Part shown: positions 1 through 8,494 of the stretch, one piece after another
How positions within the stretch are numbered: the stretch's first letter is position 1
Layout of the letters: every line of letters begins with the position of its first letter
Source of the DNA: Paraburkholderia mimosarum LMG 23256 = NBRC 106338
Lineage (GTDB): Bacteria > Pseudomonadota > Gammaproteobacteria > Burkholderiales > Burkholderiaceae
DNA length: 64,000 bases
Assembly (NCBI RefSeq): GCF_000739815.1
Contig: NZ_BBJJ01000017.1
Coordinates: 62,001 to 126,000, forward strand
Direction: 5' to 3'
Made by a program: the position numbers and the translations under genes
Notes under the pieces: generated by a model
Databases searched by the model: none
The model's input: the letters and a program-made list of their open reading frames with translations, nothing else
Told to the model about the DNA's origin: nothing

Positions 1-759
1 GATCTGGCGCGTGCGCAGCGCATGCGCCAACGCCGCGTCGTCGACGATGCCGCCGCGCGCGATGTTGGTGAGCGTCGCGGTGGGCTTCATCTGCGCAAGC
101 TCCGCGGCGCCGATCGTGTGATGGTTCTCCGGCGTGTAGGGCAGCACGAGCACGACGTGGTCGGCCGCCTTGAGCAGCGCTTCCTTGGAGAGATATTCGG
201 CGTTCAGTTCGGCCTCGATCTCAGGCGCGACGCGCGAGCGGTTGTGATACACGACGCGCATGTCGAAGCCGCGTGCACGGCGCGCGAGCGCCTGGCCGAT
301 ACGCCCCATGCCGATGATGCCGAGCGTCGAGCCATGGATGTCCGAGCCGAGAAACGCGTCGAACGACCATTTGCCCCACTTGCCCGCGCGCAGGAAGTGC
401 TCGGATTCCGTTACGCGGCGCGCGGCCGCCATCATCAGCGCCCAGCCGAAGTCGGCCGTGGTCTCGTTGAGCACGTCGGGCGTGTTGGTGCCGAGCACAT
501 GGGCTGCGTTGAACGCGGCCATGTCGAAGTTGTTGTAGCCCACCGCCATGTTCGCAACCACACGCAGACGCGGCGCGGCCGCGAGCGTGGCCGCGCCGAT
601 CGGGTCGCCTGCCGTGAGGGCACCGTCCTTGTCGGCGAGACGCTCGTTGAGCGCCTCCGGCGACAGTGCGTCGCCGTTGTTCCAGTCCACGTCGAAATAC
701 TGCTTGAGCCGATCGATCACGTCGGGAAAGATCGGGCGCGCCACGAGAATCTTTTGCAT
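1..759 (-). CDS. 2-hydroxyacid dehydrogenase (GhrB/glyoxylate reductase-like), partial
   Basis: Cytosolic NAD(P)H-dependent reductase of 2-keto acids such as glyoxylate or hydroxypyruvate. Translation from the ATG at 759 begins MQKILVARPIFPDVIDRL and stays open to the window edge, so the C-terminal part, including the last catalytic residues, is missing. The Rossmann fingerprint GIIGMGRIGQALARRA is visible near residues 147-162, followed by the arginine-type NADP-binding stretch VVYHNRSR. The segment ARGGIVDDAALAHALR near the edge is typical of the D-isomer-specific family. It points away from the antiporter gene at 2300. Confidence in the family is high; the substrate is not decidable from this fragment. 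Confidence 0.88.
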   Translation of the reverse strand, partial: MQKILVARPIFPDVIDRLKQYFDVDWNNGDALSPEALNERLADKDGALTAGDPIGAATLAAAPRLRVVANMAVGYNNFDMAAFNAAHVLGTNTPDVLNETTADFGWALMMAAARRVTESEHFLRAGKWGKWSFDAFLGSDIHGSTLGIIGMGRIGQALARRARGFDMRVVYHNRSRVAPEIEAELNAEYLSKEALLKAADHVVLVLPYTPENHHTIGAAELAQMKPTATLTNIARGGIVDDAALAHALRTRQI

Positions 760-851
760 TGTTGCTCTCCACACTTCAGTCGTTCTGTCCGGATGTCCGT
801 CATTGTTGCGCTTGACGGGGGACTCGGGGAAGTCTTGCGAACGTCCCGCGG

Positions 852-2300
852 CTAGACGAAAAAGAGCCAGGTCGCCGCGAGAAAGACCGGCACGAGCAGC
901 ACCGCCGACCAGCCAAGATAGCCGAAGAAACCCGGCATGCGCACGCCGCGCGACTGCGCGATCGCCTTGACCATGAAGTTCGGCGCGTTGCCGATATAGG
1001 TGAGCGCGCCCATCCAGACCGCCCCTGCCGAGATCGCGGCCAGCGTTTTCGCGCCGCCCGACATGAGCGCTTCGGCGTCGCCGCCCGCGAGATTGAAGAA
1101 CACGAGGTAGGTGGGCGCGTTATCGAGAAACGACGAGAGCAGACCCGTCGCCCAGAAGTACATCGCTTCGTTGGGACGGCCGGGCGCGTCGTTCACGAGC
1201 CGGATCAGCGCGGCGAACGCACCCGCGTCGCCCGCGCGCAGCATCGCGATGACGGGCGTGATCGTCACGAAAATGCCTGCGAAGAGCTTCGCCACCTCGA
1301 CGATCGGCGCCCATTCGAAGCCGTTGTCGGCGCGCGCCGCTTTCGACGTGAAAGCGAGCGAAACCAGTGCGAGCGCAACGAGACCCGTATCGCGCACGAG
1401 GTTCTGCAACTGCAGATGCGCGCCCGCGACTTCGAACACGATGCCCGGACGCCACATGCCGCTCATCAGCACGAGCGCGACGAGCAGCGCGAGCAGCACG
1501 AAGTTCGCCTTGCCGCCGACCGATAGCGCGCCCGTGTCCGGCGTCGGGTCCAGACGCGCCGCGTGCGCCTCGCCGCGGCGGGTGAAGTACCAGGTGTCGA
1601 GCACGTAAAAGACCGCGAGCAGCAAGCCGCAGACGAACAGCATGGGGAGCGCGAGATGTTGCGCAGTCCAGAAGAATCCCACGCCATTGAGGAAGCCGAG
1701 GAAGAGCGGCGGGTCGCCGAGCGGCGTGAGAAGACCGCCCGCATTCGCGACGAGAAAGATGAAGAACACGACGACGTGCACGTTGTGCCGCCGGTTGTCG
1801 TTCGCGCGCAGCAGCGGGCGGATCAGCAGCATCGCAGCGCCCGTCGTGCCCATCACGCTCGCGAGCAACGTGCCCAGCGCGAGGATCGCCGTGTTGGTGC
1901 GCGGCGATCCGTGCAGATTCCCATATACGCAGATGCCGCCCGCGATCGTATAGAGCGCACCGAGCAAGACGATGAACGGGGCATATTCGTCGACGACGGC
2001 GTGCACGAAGAGCGGATACGCCGCGTCGAAACCATGCGTGGCCGCGAACGGCAGCAGGAATGCCAGCGCCCACGCCGCCGAAATCTTGCCGAAGTGGCGA
2101 TGCCAGAATGCGCCCGCGAACATCGGGAAGAACGCAATCGAGAGCAGCATGCCGGCGAAGGGCAGCGCCCAGGCGGCGCTGAGCGAGGCGCCGTCGAAGC
2201 CCGCTGCGTGTGCGTTCGTGACGGGCAACGCCAGCGCGGCGAAGGCCGCCGCTGCGGGTTTGCTGACAAGTTTGACTACCACCGATCCCTTACGCGCCAT
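852..2300 (-). CDS. Sodium:proton antiporter / citrate-transporter-like membrane protein (NhaD/CitM superfamily)
   Basis: A 482-residue inner-membrane protein with about 11-12 hydrophobic segments, an N-terminal signal-anchor-like stretch rich in Ala, and the GGLLTPLGDPPLFLGFL motif near residue 187 seen in NhaD/ArsB/CitM-type ion transporters. A second conserved polar segment, SSFLDNAPTYLVFFNL, lies near residue 391. It probably exchanges Na+ for H+, though carboxylate transport cannot be excluded. The ATG at 2300 overlaps the last 11 bases of the lutC-like gene upstream, so the two are probably translationally coupled and in one transcript with lutC. Confidence 0.82.
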   Translation of the reverse strand: MARKGSVVVKLVSKPAAAAFAALALPVTNAHAAGFDGASLSAAWALPFAGMLLSIAFFPMFAGAFWHRHFGKISAAWALAFLLPFAATHGFDAAYPLFVHAVVDEYAPFIVLLGALYTIAGGICVYGNLHGSPRTNTAILALGTLLASVMGTTGAAMLLIRPLLRANDNRRHNVHVVVFFIFLVANAGGLLTPLGDPPLFLGFLNGVGFFWTAQHLALPMLFVCGLLLAVFYVLDTWYFTRRGEAHAARLDPTPDTGALSVGGKANFVLLALLVALVLMSGMWRPGIVFEVAGAHLQLQNLVRDTGLVALALVSLAFTSKAARADNGFEWAPIVEVAKLFAGIFVTITPVIAMLRAGDAGAFAALIRLVNDAPGRPNEAMYFWATGLLSSFLDNAPTYLVFFNLAGGDAEALMSGGAKTLAAISAGAVWMGALTYIGNAPNFMVKAIAQSRGVRMPGFFGYLGWSAVLLVPVFLAATWLFFV

Positions 2301-2952
2301 GCACGACGATCACATGGACGCGATAGGGCCCGTGCGCCCCAAGAACGATGGTCTGTTCGATGTCGCCGGTGCGCGAAGGCCCGGAGACGAAATTGACCGC
2401 GCGTGGCAGCTCGCCGCGTTCGGCGCGCATCAGTGCAAAGGCGTCCTCGTGGCCCGCGACGATGCGCGAAGCGGGCACGACGGCGATGTGCGTCTCGGGC
2501 AGCAGCGCGCCCGATGCCCACGTTTGCGGACTGGAAAGCAGCACCAGCGTGCCGGTTTCGGCCGTGGCGCAAAAGCACCCTGTGAGGCCGACGAGATCGC
2601 GATCTTCGGGCTTGCGGCACTGAACGGCGAGGCCCGCGCCGGCCCAGTCGAAGGCTTCGAGCGTTTGCCATGCGACGGCCTGCATCGGCAAGCCGTGGCC
2701 GGCGAGATAGCGTTGCGCGGCAGCGGGAACGTCGGCGAACTGCTGGACTTCGTCGACGGTGCTCGACATCTTGCGCGCCTCGGCCACGAAGCGCGCAACG
2801 AGGTCGCCTTCGAGCGGCGGCCTCGGGCCTTCGGGATGCCGCGCGAGGTAGTCGGCAACGGCTTCCCGCTCGTGCGCCGCGGGCGTGGGCTCGCGTCCCT
2901 GCGCGGCGCGAATGCGCGCGAGTATGCTGCGGCGGGCGGCCGACGTGTCCAT
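2290..2952 (-). CDS. lutC: LutC/YkgG-type LUD-domain protein (lactate utilisation subunit C)
   Basis: A 220-residue soluble protein of the LUD family. In LutABC the C subunit works with two iron-sulfur proteins to oxidise L-lactate. Seen here: N-terminal SAARRSILARIRAAQGREP, a middle GLTGCFCATAETGTLVLL stretch and the ending GAHGPYRVHVIVVHGA, all typical of LutC. The start is the ATG at 2950-2952, preceded by AAGGAC. The next gene overlaps by 11 bp and is an ion antiporter; no lutA or lutB lies beside it on this side of the window, because the upstream neighbour is pncB. It may function with a distant lutAB or have another role. Confidence 0.85.
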   Translation of the reverse strand: MDTSAARRSILARIRAAQGREPTPAAHEREAVADYLARHPEGPRPPLEGDLVARFVAEARKMSSTVDEVQQFADVPAAAQRYLAGHGLPMQAVAWQTLEAFDWAGAGLAVQCRKPEDRDLVGLTGCFCATAETGTLVLLSSPQTWASGALLPETHIAVVPASRIVAGHEDAFALMRAERGELPRAVNFVSGPSRTGDIEQTIVLGAHGPYRVHVIVVHGA

Positions 2953-3004
2953 GAACGTCCTTGTCGAAAGAGAGGAAAGGCGACGCGCCGATTATACCGG
3001 CGCG

Positions 3005-4240
3005 TTACCCGGCACTTCGCGCGTGCACGGCACCTTCTTGATTGCCGGCACACTCTTCCTCAACGGGCTGCTCGATGCCGAACACCTGGCGCAGATAGGC
3101 AAGATACGCCCTGTCGTCGCACATGTTCTTGCCCGGCGAATCGGAGAGCTTGGCGACGGGCTGACCATTGCAGCGAACCATCTTGATGACGATCTGCAGC
3201 GGCTGATAGCCGAGATCGTTGGTGAGGTTCGTGCCCACGCCGAACGCGAGGCGGCAACGCCCGCGAAAGCGCTCGTAGAGGCTCAGCACCTTGGGAATAT
3301 CGAGCGCGTCCGAGAAGATCATCGTCTTCGTGCGCGGGTCGCAGCGGTTGTCCTCGTAATGCTTGAGCAGGCGCTCGCCCCAGTCGAACGGATCGCCCGA
3401 GTCGTGGCGCGCGCCGTCGAAGAGCTTGCAGAAGTACATGTCGAAATCGCGCAGGAAGGCCCGCATGCCGTAGACATCCGAAAGCGCGATGCCGAGATCG
3501 CCGCGATACTCCTTCGCCCACACCTCGAAGCCGTAGATCTGCGAGTCGCGCAGACGCGGCCCGAGCGCCTGGCATGCCTGCAGGTACTCGTGCGCCATGG
3601 TGCCGAGCGGCGTGAGGTTGTGCTTCATCGCGTAGTACACGTTGCTCGTGCCGGCGAACTGCTCGCCCAGGTCTTCCTTGAGCGTGAGGATCACCTCCTC
3701 GTGCCAGCGCTTCGAGAAGCGGCGCCGCGTCCCGTAGTCGGCGATCTTGCAATCGGCGAATTCGGGCTTTGCGCCGAGCAGCTCGATCTTGTGGCGCAGG
3801 CGCTCACGCCCCTCCTCGTACTGCGGGTGATGCTGCGTGTTGCGGAAATACACCTCGTTGACGATGGCGAGCACGGGGATCTCGAAGAGAATCGTGTGCA
3901 GCCACGGCCCCTCGATTTCGATGTCGATCTCGCCGTTGCCCTTGGGCGATGGCGTGACCGAGATGTACTTTTCGTTCAGATGGAAGAGCGCGAGGAAGTC
4001 GATGAAGTCGCTCTTGATGAAGCGCATCTTGCGCAGATAGTCGAGCTCGGGCTCCGCGAAGCGCAGCCGGCAAAGCTTCTGGATCTCGCCGCGGATCTCG
4101 TCGACGTAGGGAACCAGATCGACGTTGGGCGTGCGGCAGCGGAAGCGGTACTCCACGTTGGCCGCGGGAAAATGATGCAGCACCACTTGCATCATCGTGA
4201 ATTTGTACAGGTCGGTATCGAGCAGCGAAGTAATGATCAT
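3005..4240 (-). CDS. pncB: Nicotinate phosphoribosyltransferase
   Basis: Converts nicotinate and PRPP to nicotinate mononucleotide in the NAD salvage (Preiss-Handler) pathway; cytosolic. The 411-residue translation starts [18 protein letters not shown], the conserved N terminus of bacterial PncB, and carries the catalytic-loop region [15 protein letters not shown] around residues 171-185, with the phosphorylated-His position in this family. Downstream [15 protein letters not shown] and [18 protein letters not shown] form the PRPP/nucleotide-binding part. Length matches the family (about 400). It stops 52 bases upstream of the lutC-like start and is divergent from fdxA. Confidence 0.96.
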   Translation of the reverse strand: MIITSLLDTDLYKFTMMQVVLHHFPAANVEYRFRCRTPNVDLVPYVDEIRGEIQKLCRLRFAEPELDYLRKMRFIKSDFIDFLALFHLNEKYISVTPSPKGNGEIDIEIEGPWLHTILFEIPVLAIVNEVYFRNTQHHPQYEEGRERLRHKIELLGAKPEFADCKIADYGTRRRFSKRWHEEVILTLKEDLGEQFAGTSNVYYAMKHNLTPLGTMAHEYLQACQALGPRLRDSQIYGFEVWAKEYRGDLGIALSDVYGMRAFLRDFDMYFCKLFDGARHDSGDPFDWGERLLKHYEDNRCDPRTKTMIFSDALDIPKVLSLYERFRGRCRLAFGVGTNLTNDLGYQPLQIVIKMVRCNGQPVAKLSDSPGKNMCDDRAYLAYLRQVFGIEQPVEEECAGNQEGAVHARSAG

Positions 4241-4563
4241 GATGAGCCAGCCGGACTGCGATCGGATAGCGCCCGCGAAATGGGAACCGGACGCGGCACA
4301 GGGTTCGGGCCTGACAGCGGCTTTCGGGTGGCGGGCACCAGCGGTGCGCCCATGTTACCCGAACACCTGCGCGCCCCGCGTGCCGGCCCGCACGCCCCTT
4401 GCGAGCAAAGGTGAAATGTCGCGGATCACCGGGTCTTATAAACTAATCACGAAACGATCTAAGGACGGGTGCGGGCGTCTGGTAGGGCGAATTCCTCATC
4501 AGTTACAATACCGCTTTTGGCGAATCGCCACCCACGATACAAAAGCTTGCAGGAGCTGCCTGA
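4241..4563. other. Intergenic region between divergent pncB and fdxA
   Basis: A 323-bp stretch with no plausible gene. It is more AT-rich over 4430-4560 than its flanks and must hold the promoters of both divergent genes. The fdxA ribosome-binding site AGGAG lies at 4551-4555. Candidate -10 elements such as TACAAT near 4504 have no convincing -35 partner, so I do not call a promoter. Confidence 0.5.
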
Positions 4564-4887
4564 ATGACTCACGTTGTGACCGAAAGCTGCATCAAGTGCC
4601 GCTATACCGACTGCGTCGATGTGTGCCCGGTGGACTGCTTTCGCGAAGGTCCCAACTTCCTCGCGATTGACCCGGACGAGTGCATCGACTGCGCCGTGTG
4701 CGTCGCCGAATGCCCGGTGAACGCCATCTACGCCGAAGAGGACGTGCCAGGCGACCAGCAAGCCTTCATCGAACTCAACGCCGACCTGGCGAAGGGCTGG
4801 CCGAGCATCACCAAGACCAAGGCCCCGCTGCCGGAAGCCGACGAGTTCAAGGACGTGAAAGACAAGCTCGCGCTTCTTGCACGTTAA
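4564..4887 (+). CDS. fdxA: 7Fe ferredoxin FdxA ([3Fe-4S][4Fe-4S])
   Basis: A 107-residue soluble electron carrier. Two cysteine clusters are visible: [17 protein letters not shown] near residues 9-25 and [13 protein letters not shown] near 40-52. The altered spacing of the first cluster is typical of ferredoxins with one 3Fe and one 4Fe cluster, as in Azotobacter FdI-type and proteobacterial FdxA. The C-terminal extension ending [10 protein letters not shown] matches the usual length. The ATG is preceded by AGGAG with good spacing. The redox partner is unknown. Confidence 0.95.
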   Translation: MTHVVTESCIKCRYTDCVDVCPVDCFREGPNFLAIDPDECIDCAVCVAECPVNAIYAEEDVPGDQQAFIELNADLAKGWPSITKTKAPLPEADEFKDVKDKLALLAR

Positions 4888-4993
4888 TTGCGCGCTAAGG
4901 GCTTGTTCGGGGTAGCGTTCTGTCACTTGGCGGACCAGTTCCCCAATCACCCCGCAGACAGCGAATTGCCCCTTGTGACATAGCGAGAGGGTG

Positions 4994-5022
4994 TTGACAG
5001 GCTCAGCCATACCCCATAGAAT
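4994..5022 (+). promoter_or_regulatory. Sigma-70 promoter for tRNA-Asn
   Basis: TTGACA (4994-4999), a 17-base spacer, and TAGAAT (5017-5022). This is a consensus -35 and a 5-of-6 -10 box, about 22 bases upstream of the first tRNA-Asn gene, as expected for a strong stable-RNA promoter. Confidence 0.8.
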
Positions 5023-5043
5023 CTCGTTCTCTGCTTTTGTTGA

Positions 5044-5119
5044 TCCCCGATAGCTCAGTCGGTAGAGCGCCGGACTGTTAATCCGTAGGTCCCTGGTTCG
5101 AGCCCAGGTCGGGGAGCCA
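5044..5119 (+). tRNA. tRNA-Asn (GTT), copy 1
   Basis: A 76-nt cloverleaf: acceptor stem TCCCCGA pairs with TCGGGGA, then discriminator G and an encoded CCA. The D-loop carries AGCTCAGTCGGTAGAGC, the anticodon loop CTGTTAA gives anticodon GTT, and the T-arm is GGTTCGAGCCC. Sequence is identical to copy 2. A strong promoter lies just upstream and a terminator just downstream. Confidence 0.98.
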
Positions 5120-5132
5120 AGATTCGCAAAAG

Positions 5133-5170
5133 CCCGTTCGTGTTGATCACCGCGCACAACGGGTTTTTTT
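5133..5170 (+). terminator. Rho-independent terminator after tRNA-Asn copy 1
   Basis: CCCGTT (with a one-base bulge, then GTG) pairs with CAC AACGGG and is followed by seven Ts (5164-5170). It separates the two identical tRNA genes. Confidence 0.8.
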
Positions 5171-5201
5171 ATGACGTAAAGCGTTGTAGCTGTATTGCTG
5201 T

Positions 5202-5277
5202 TCCCCGATAGCTCAGTCGGTAGAGCGCCGGACTGTTAATCCGTAGGTCCCTGGTTCGAGCCCAGGTCGGGGAGCCA
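5202..5277 (+). tRNA. tRNA-Asn (GTT), copy 2
   Basis: A 76-nt tRNA identical to copy 1 over its full length, including the encoded CCA and anticodon GTT. Only 31 bases separate it from the terminator of copy 1, and no clear promoter is seen there. Its expression may depend on read-through past that terminator or on a weak local promoter. Confidence 0.98.
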
Positions 5278-5286
5278 AAATATCGA

Positions 5287-5319
5287 GGGGTTGCGTGTCG
5301 CACGCAACCCCTTTTTCTT
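5287..5319 (+). terminator. Rho-independent terminator after tRNA-Asn copy 2
   Basis: GGGGTTGCGTG (5287-5297), loop TCG, CACGCAACCCC (5301-5311), then TTTTTCTTTT. An 11-bp perfect stem with a T-tract. Confidence 0.9.
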
Positions 5320-5402
5320 TTGCTGTGCACCTTTCGCACACCCCCTGTTCGGCGTCAGTCCAGCACGGGGCCTTGCGTCACGCCGGGCGCCCTGCTGGTG
5401 TA

Positions 5403-5419
5403 GTATCACCAGGTGATAC
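5403..5419. promoter_or_regulatory. Palindromic operator of the toxin-antitoxin operon
   Basis: GTATCACC-A-GGTGATAC, a perfect inverted repeat with 8-bp arms and one central base, 19 bp upstream of the antitoxin ATG. It overlaps a TAGTAT hexamer (5401-5406) that could be the -10 box. Ribbon-helix-helix antitoxins usually bind such sites to autoregulate their operon; the assignment here is inference. Confidence 0.65.
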
Positions 5420-5437
5420 CCAGCCGCAGGAACCGTC

Positions 5438-5710
5438 ATGGCCACGTCCATCAAGCTCGACGAAGACCTCAAGGACCGCGTCCAGCACATCGCCGGTTTG
5501 CAGCACCGCTCGCCGCATGCCGTGATGCGGGAAGCCATCGCGCAGTACGTCGAACGCGAAGAGACACGCGAACGCTTCAAGCAGGAAGCGCTCGCTTCCT
5601 GGCAGCATTTCAGGGAAACCGGCCGCCACTTGAACGGTGACGAGGTGCGCACGTGGCTGGATAGCTGGGGAACGGACGACGAGAAGCCGGTGCCCGGGTG
5701 CCACGATTGA
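5438..5710 (+). CDS. CopG/ribbon-helix-helix antitoxin
   Basis: A 90-residue protein starting MATSIKLDEDLKDRVQHIA, the short beta strand plus helix of the MetJ/Arc/CopG fold, continuing with a second helix SPHAVMREAIAQYVEREE. The C-terminal half (from about residue 48) is charged and Trp-containing, as expected for the toxin-neutralising region. It is followed with a 13-bp overlap by a RelE/ParE-like toxin gene, and a perfect palindrome lies upstream. It would bind DNA as a dimer, repress the operon and sequester the toxin. It sits directly downstream of the duplicated tRNA-Asn genes, a position typical of gained DNA, but no integrase remains. Confidence 0.85.
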   Translation: MATSIKLDEDLKDRVQHIAGLQHRSPHAVMREAIAQYVEREETRERFKQEALASWQHFRETGRHLNGDEVRTWLDSWGTDDEKPVPGCHD

Positions 5711-5991
5711 TCGTCGCCGAGCGCGCCGTTGGAGGCTTGGAGCGCTGCCGGCGATTTCCCTCTCGCAAAACCCCTGAAGCTGCACGAAGCGCAGCTCAGG
5801 TCATCGCCGGGCAGTTCCTCCGTCTCGAAAAGACTCCCGCTATTGGACGCCCACTGGGCGGCTCGCCCGAACTGCGCGATCTTGTGATCCCCTTCGGAGA
5901 TTCGGGTTACGTGGCACTGTACCTGCATGACGCTGAAGATGACGCCGTGTACGTTCTCGCGTTCCGTCATCAGCGGGAGGCCGGGTATTAG
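5698..5991 (+). CDS. RelE/ParE-type toxin
   Basis: A 97-residue protein with a GTG start at 5698 that overlaps the end of the antitoxin gene by 13 bp. It begins [20 protein letters not shown] and contains [20 protein letters not shown] and [20 protein letters not shown], the strand-rich C-terminal pattern of the ParE/RelE superfamily, ending in HQREAGY. The conserved basic and aromatic residues at the end fit RelE/ParE toxins. Whether it cleaves mRNA or poisons gyrase cannot be told from sequence. Confidence 0.85.
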   Translation: MPRLIVAERAVGGLERCRRFPSRKTPEAARSAAQVIAGQFLRLEKTPAIGRPLGGSPELRDLVIPFGDSGYVALYLHDAEDDAVYVLAFRHQREAGY

Positions 5992-6085
5992 CCCTGCGAG
6001 CCCTGCGCATGACGTTTTCGCGGTCTTGCCGTCGCCTTCGCCTCCCTCCCCGATAATGTCGCTACGCCCATCTTTGGGAATCCGC

Positions 6086-6586
6086 ATGAAATCCAACCGC
6101 CTTGCCGTCCTCCTTGCACGTCCGCTCCTCGGCTGCGCGAGCCTCGTTGCGTTCGTCGCCGGTGCCGCCGCCCATGCCGAGCAGATCGGCAGCGTGAATA
6201 CCAACTTCCGCGTGACCGGCTCGGACAAGGTCGTCGTCGAGGCCTACGACGACCCACAGGTCCAAGGCGTCACCTGCTATGTGTCGCGCGCACGCACGGG
6301 CGGCGTAAAGGGCACGCTCGGCATTGCGGAAGACCCGACAGAGGCGTCGATCGCCTGCCGCCAGGTCGGGCCGATCTCGTTTTCCGGGCCGCTCAAGCAG
6401 CAGGCCGATGTCTTCAACGAGCGCATGTCGTTTCTCTTCAAGACGCTGCACGTCGTGCGCGTGGTCGACGCGAAACGCAACGCGCTCGTCTATTTGACCT
6501 ACAGCGACCGCGTGGTGAGCGGCAGCGCGAAGAACAGCGTCACCGCGGTGCCGGTGCCGGCTGGCACGGCAATCCCGCTGCGCTAG
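6086..6586 (+). CDS. creA: CreA family periplasmic protein
   Basis: A 166-residue protein with an N-terminal signal peptide (hydrophobic [18 protein letters not shown], probable cleavage near residue 31). The mature part carries [36 protein letters not shown] and the C-terminal [20 protein letters not shown], all characteristic of CreA (DUF/PF05981). The exact function of CreA is not established. The ATG at 6086 was preferred over upstream in-frame codons because it places the signal peptide at the N terminus. Confidence 0.92.
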   Translation: MKSNRLAVLLARPLLGCASLVAFVAGAAAHAEQIGSVNTNFRVTGSDKVVVEAYDDPQVQGVTCYVSRARTGGVKGTLGIAEDPTEASIACRQVGPISFSGPLKQQADVFNERMSFLFKTLHVVRVVDAKRNALVYLTYSDRVVSGSAKNSVTAVPVPAGTAIPLR

Positions 6587-6615
6587 ACTGGGCGTCCTGC
6601 GCAGGATTTCTCGCC

Positions 6616-7563
6616 ATGACCGACTCGCGTTTCCGGGATTCCGCCCGCTACTGGCGCACGCCGTTGCTGCCCGGCGCGGACCTCGTCACGGCCGAATACA
6701 ACGAGCACGCATTCGCGCCCCACTGGCACGAGGCCTACACGATTCCTGTGATAGAGGGCGGCGCGGAGTGCTATCGCTATCGCGGCTCGCAGCATGTCGC
6801 CGCGGCGGGCACCGTGCCGGTCATCAATCCGGGCGAGCTGCATACGGGCTCGCGCGCCGTCGACGAAGGCTGGAGCTATCGGGTGATGTACGTGCCCGTC
6901 GATTTCCTGCATGAACTCGCCGTTGACATCGCCGGGCGCGCGCAGCCGCTGCCGTGGTTCGATACCGAGGTGATCCACGATCTCGATCTCGCGCACCGGC
7001 TCTCTCGTGCCCACCGCCTGCTCGAAGCCGACGCCGGGCGTCGACGCAACGTGGCCGTGGCGGAACCTGCCGTGGCCGCGCGGCCGAAAGACGTGGCGGC
7101 GCTTCACCCTTGCTCGCGCGCGGCCGCTCCAGCGGCGCGCTCAGCGCCTTGCCCTGATCTGCTCGCCGTGGAAGGCGCCCTGCTCGATGCCCTCTCCACG
7201 CTCCTGTCACGCTACGGCCGCACGCGCGAGGCGGCGCTCAGCCACGGCCCCGACGACCCGCGCATCGAGACGATGAAGGCACTGCTCGCCGCCGATCTCG
7301 CCACGCCGCTGCGCGTGGCCGATCTCGCACTGGCGGTCGGCCTCTCGCCGTTTCACGCCACACGGCTTTTCACGCAGGCGACCGGGCTGCCGCCGCACGC
7401 GTGGCGCACACAGTTGCGTCTGCAACGCGCATTGGGGCCGCTGCGAGAAGGCGCCACGGTCGCCGACGTCGCCGTGGCAAGCGGCTTCACCGACCAGAGT
7501 CATTTCACGCGACACTTTCGCCGCATGTTCGGCGTGCCGCCGGGGCGCTGGCAGTCGTCCTGA
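6616..7563 (+). CDS. AraC family transcriptional regulator
   Basis: A 315-residue regulator with an N-terminal cupin-type ligand domain (HAFAPHWHEAYTIPVIEGGA and INPGELHTG near residues 35-78) and a C-terminal double helix-turn-helix from about residue 215, including ADLALAVGLSPFHATRLF and VADVAVASGFTDQSHFTRHF. The middle linker (about 140-180) is Ala/Pro-rich. It is immediately upstream of azlCD in the same direction, so it may control branched-chain amino-acid export, but no binding site was identified. In related strains similar AraC genes often accompany AzlC. Confidence 0.9.
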   Translation: MTDSRFRDSARYWRTPLLPGADLVTAEYNEHAFAPHWHEAYTIPVIEGGAECYRYRGSQHVAAAGTVPVINPGELHTGSRAVDEGWSYRVMYVPVDFLHELAVDIAGRAQPLPWFDTEVIHDLDLAHRLSRAHRLLEADAGRRRNVAVAEPAVAARPKDVAALHPCSRAAAPAARSAPCPDLLAVEGALLDALSTLLSRYGRTREAALSHGPDDPRIETMKALLAADLATPLRVADLALAVGLSPFHATRLFTQATGLPPHAWRTQLRLQRALGPLREGATVADVAVASGFTDQSHFTRHFRRMFGVPPGRWQSS

Positions 7564-7616
7564 CGCACGCCGCTCGCGCACGCCGCTCGCGCACGCCGTC
7601 TCGCGCACGCCGCTGG
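7564..7616. repeat. Short tandem repeat downstream of the AraC gene
   Basis: About four copies of a 13-bp unit close to CGCACGCCGCTCG, the third with one extra base, run from just after the stop codon. The tract is intergenic, so length change would not affect a protein. Confidence 0.7.
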
Positions 7617-7690
7617 CGCGCAGCCGCAAGAACGTACAAGCCACGCGCACGGGCGCCCGCTATCCTGTCCCCTTGCATCAGGAGGACAGT

Positions 7691-8494
7691 TTGACCACGC
7701 AATCCAACGCGCGGCCCAGGCCGCATCCGAAGCGAGCCGCGGAATTCGTCGCCGGCGCGCGCGACACGATTCCCATGATGATCGGCGCCGCGCCCTTCGG
7801 CGTGATTTTCGGCACGCTCGTCACCTCGGGCCCGCTTTCGCCCTGGCACGGCCAGTTCATGTCGCTCGCCGTGTTCGCCGGCTCCGCGCAGTTCATCGCG
7901 CTCGGGCTCATCGCCTCGCACGCGAGCTTCGCCGTGATTCTCGCCACCACGTTCATCGTGAACCTGCGGCACGTGCTGTACAGCGCCACGCTCGCGCCTT
8001 ACGTCGCGCACCTCCCGCTGCGCTGGCGCCTCGTGCTCGGCGGCGTGCTCACCGACGAGGTCTTCGCCGTCGCGTGGGCGCATTTTCGCCGCCACCCGCC
8101 CGGCAACGATGTCTCGCCGTGGCATTTCCTCGGCTCGGGCATTTCGATGTACCTGAACTGGCAGCTCTGGACCGCGGCCGGCCTGCTGTTCGGCGCGGCG
8201 TTCCCGGGCCTCCAGTCTCTCGGGCTCGATTTCGCGATGGTGGCGACCTTCATCGCCATCGTCGTGCCGCAGCTCGTCGCCCTGCGCTATCTCGCCGCCG
8301 CGGCGACGGCGGGCGCGCTCGCCTTCTTCTGGCAGGACTGGCCGTACAAGCTCGGGCTGCTCGGCGCGGTGCTCGCGGGCGTGGTCGTCGGTGTCGTCCT
8401 CTCGCGCCCCGGCTCGCCGCGCGGCGCCCGCGAGTCCGCTGAAAGCTCCCGCAAACCACCCACCGTTCGGCGCACAGCAGGAGCCAGGCAATGA
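7691..8494 (+). CDS. azlC: AzlC family branched-chain amino acid exporter, large subunit
   Basis: Membrane protein that with AzlD exports branched-chain amino acids. The translation has several hydrophobic helices and the family hallmarks GAAPFGVIFGTL near residue 34 and FAGSAQFIALGL near residue 65, with a later LGGVLTDEVFAVAW. Start choice: no ATG fits; a TTG at 7691 has GGAGG at 7681-7685 five bases upstream and is preferred over the TTG at 7673. The stop overlaps the azlD start as ATGA (8491-8494), so the pair is coupled. The last 30 residues are charged and poorly conserved. Confidence 0.9.
   Translation: MTTQSNARPRPHPKRAAEFVAGARDTIPMMIGAAPFGVIFGTLVTSGPLSPWHGQFMSLAVFAGSAQFIALGLIASHASFAVILATTFIVNLRHVLYSATLAPYVAHLPLRWRLVLGGVLTDEVFAVAWAHFRRHPPGNDVSPWHFLGSGISMYLNWQLWTAAGLLFGAAFPGLQSLGLDFAMVATFIAIVVPQLVALRYLAAAATAGALAFFWQDWPYKLGLLGAVLAGVVVGVVLSRPGSPRGARESAESSRKPPTVRRTAGARQ

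Noticed and set aside
2885..4414. A 509-codon open frame on the plus strand opposite pncB
   Set aside because: Antisense shadow caused by high GC at codon third positions; pncB is unambiguous on the other strand.
5044..6000. tRNA-Asn region considered as an integrated genomic island
   Set aside because: No integrase, no 3' partial tRNA repeat beyond the second full tRNA, and the toxin-antitoxin pair is followed directly by ordinary chromosomal genes.
6557..6580. TGGCACGG near the end of creA considered as a sigma-54 promoter
   Set aside because: The expected GC of the -12 element is not at the right spacing, and no activator gene is near.
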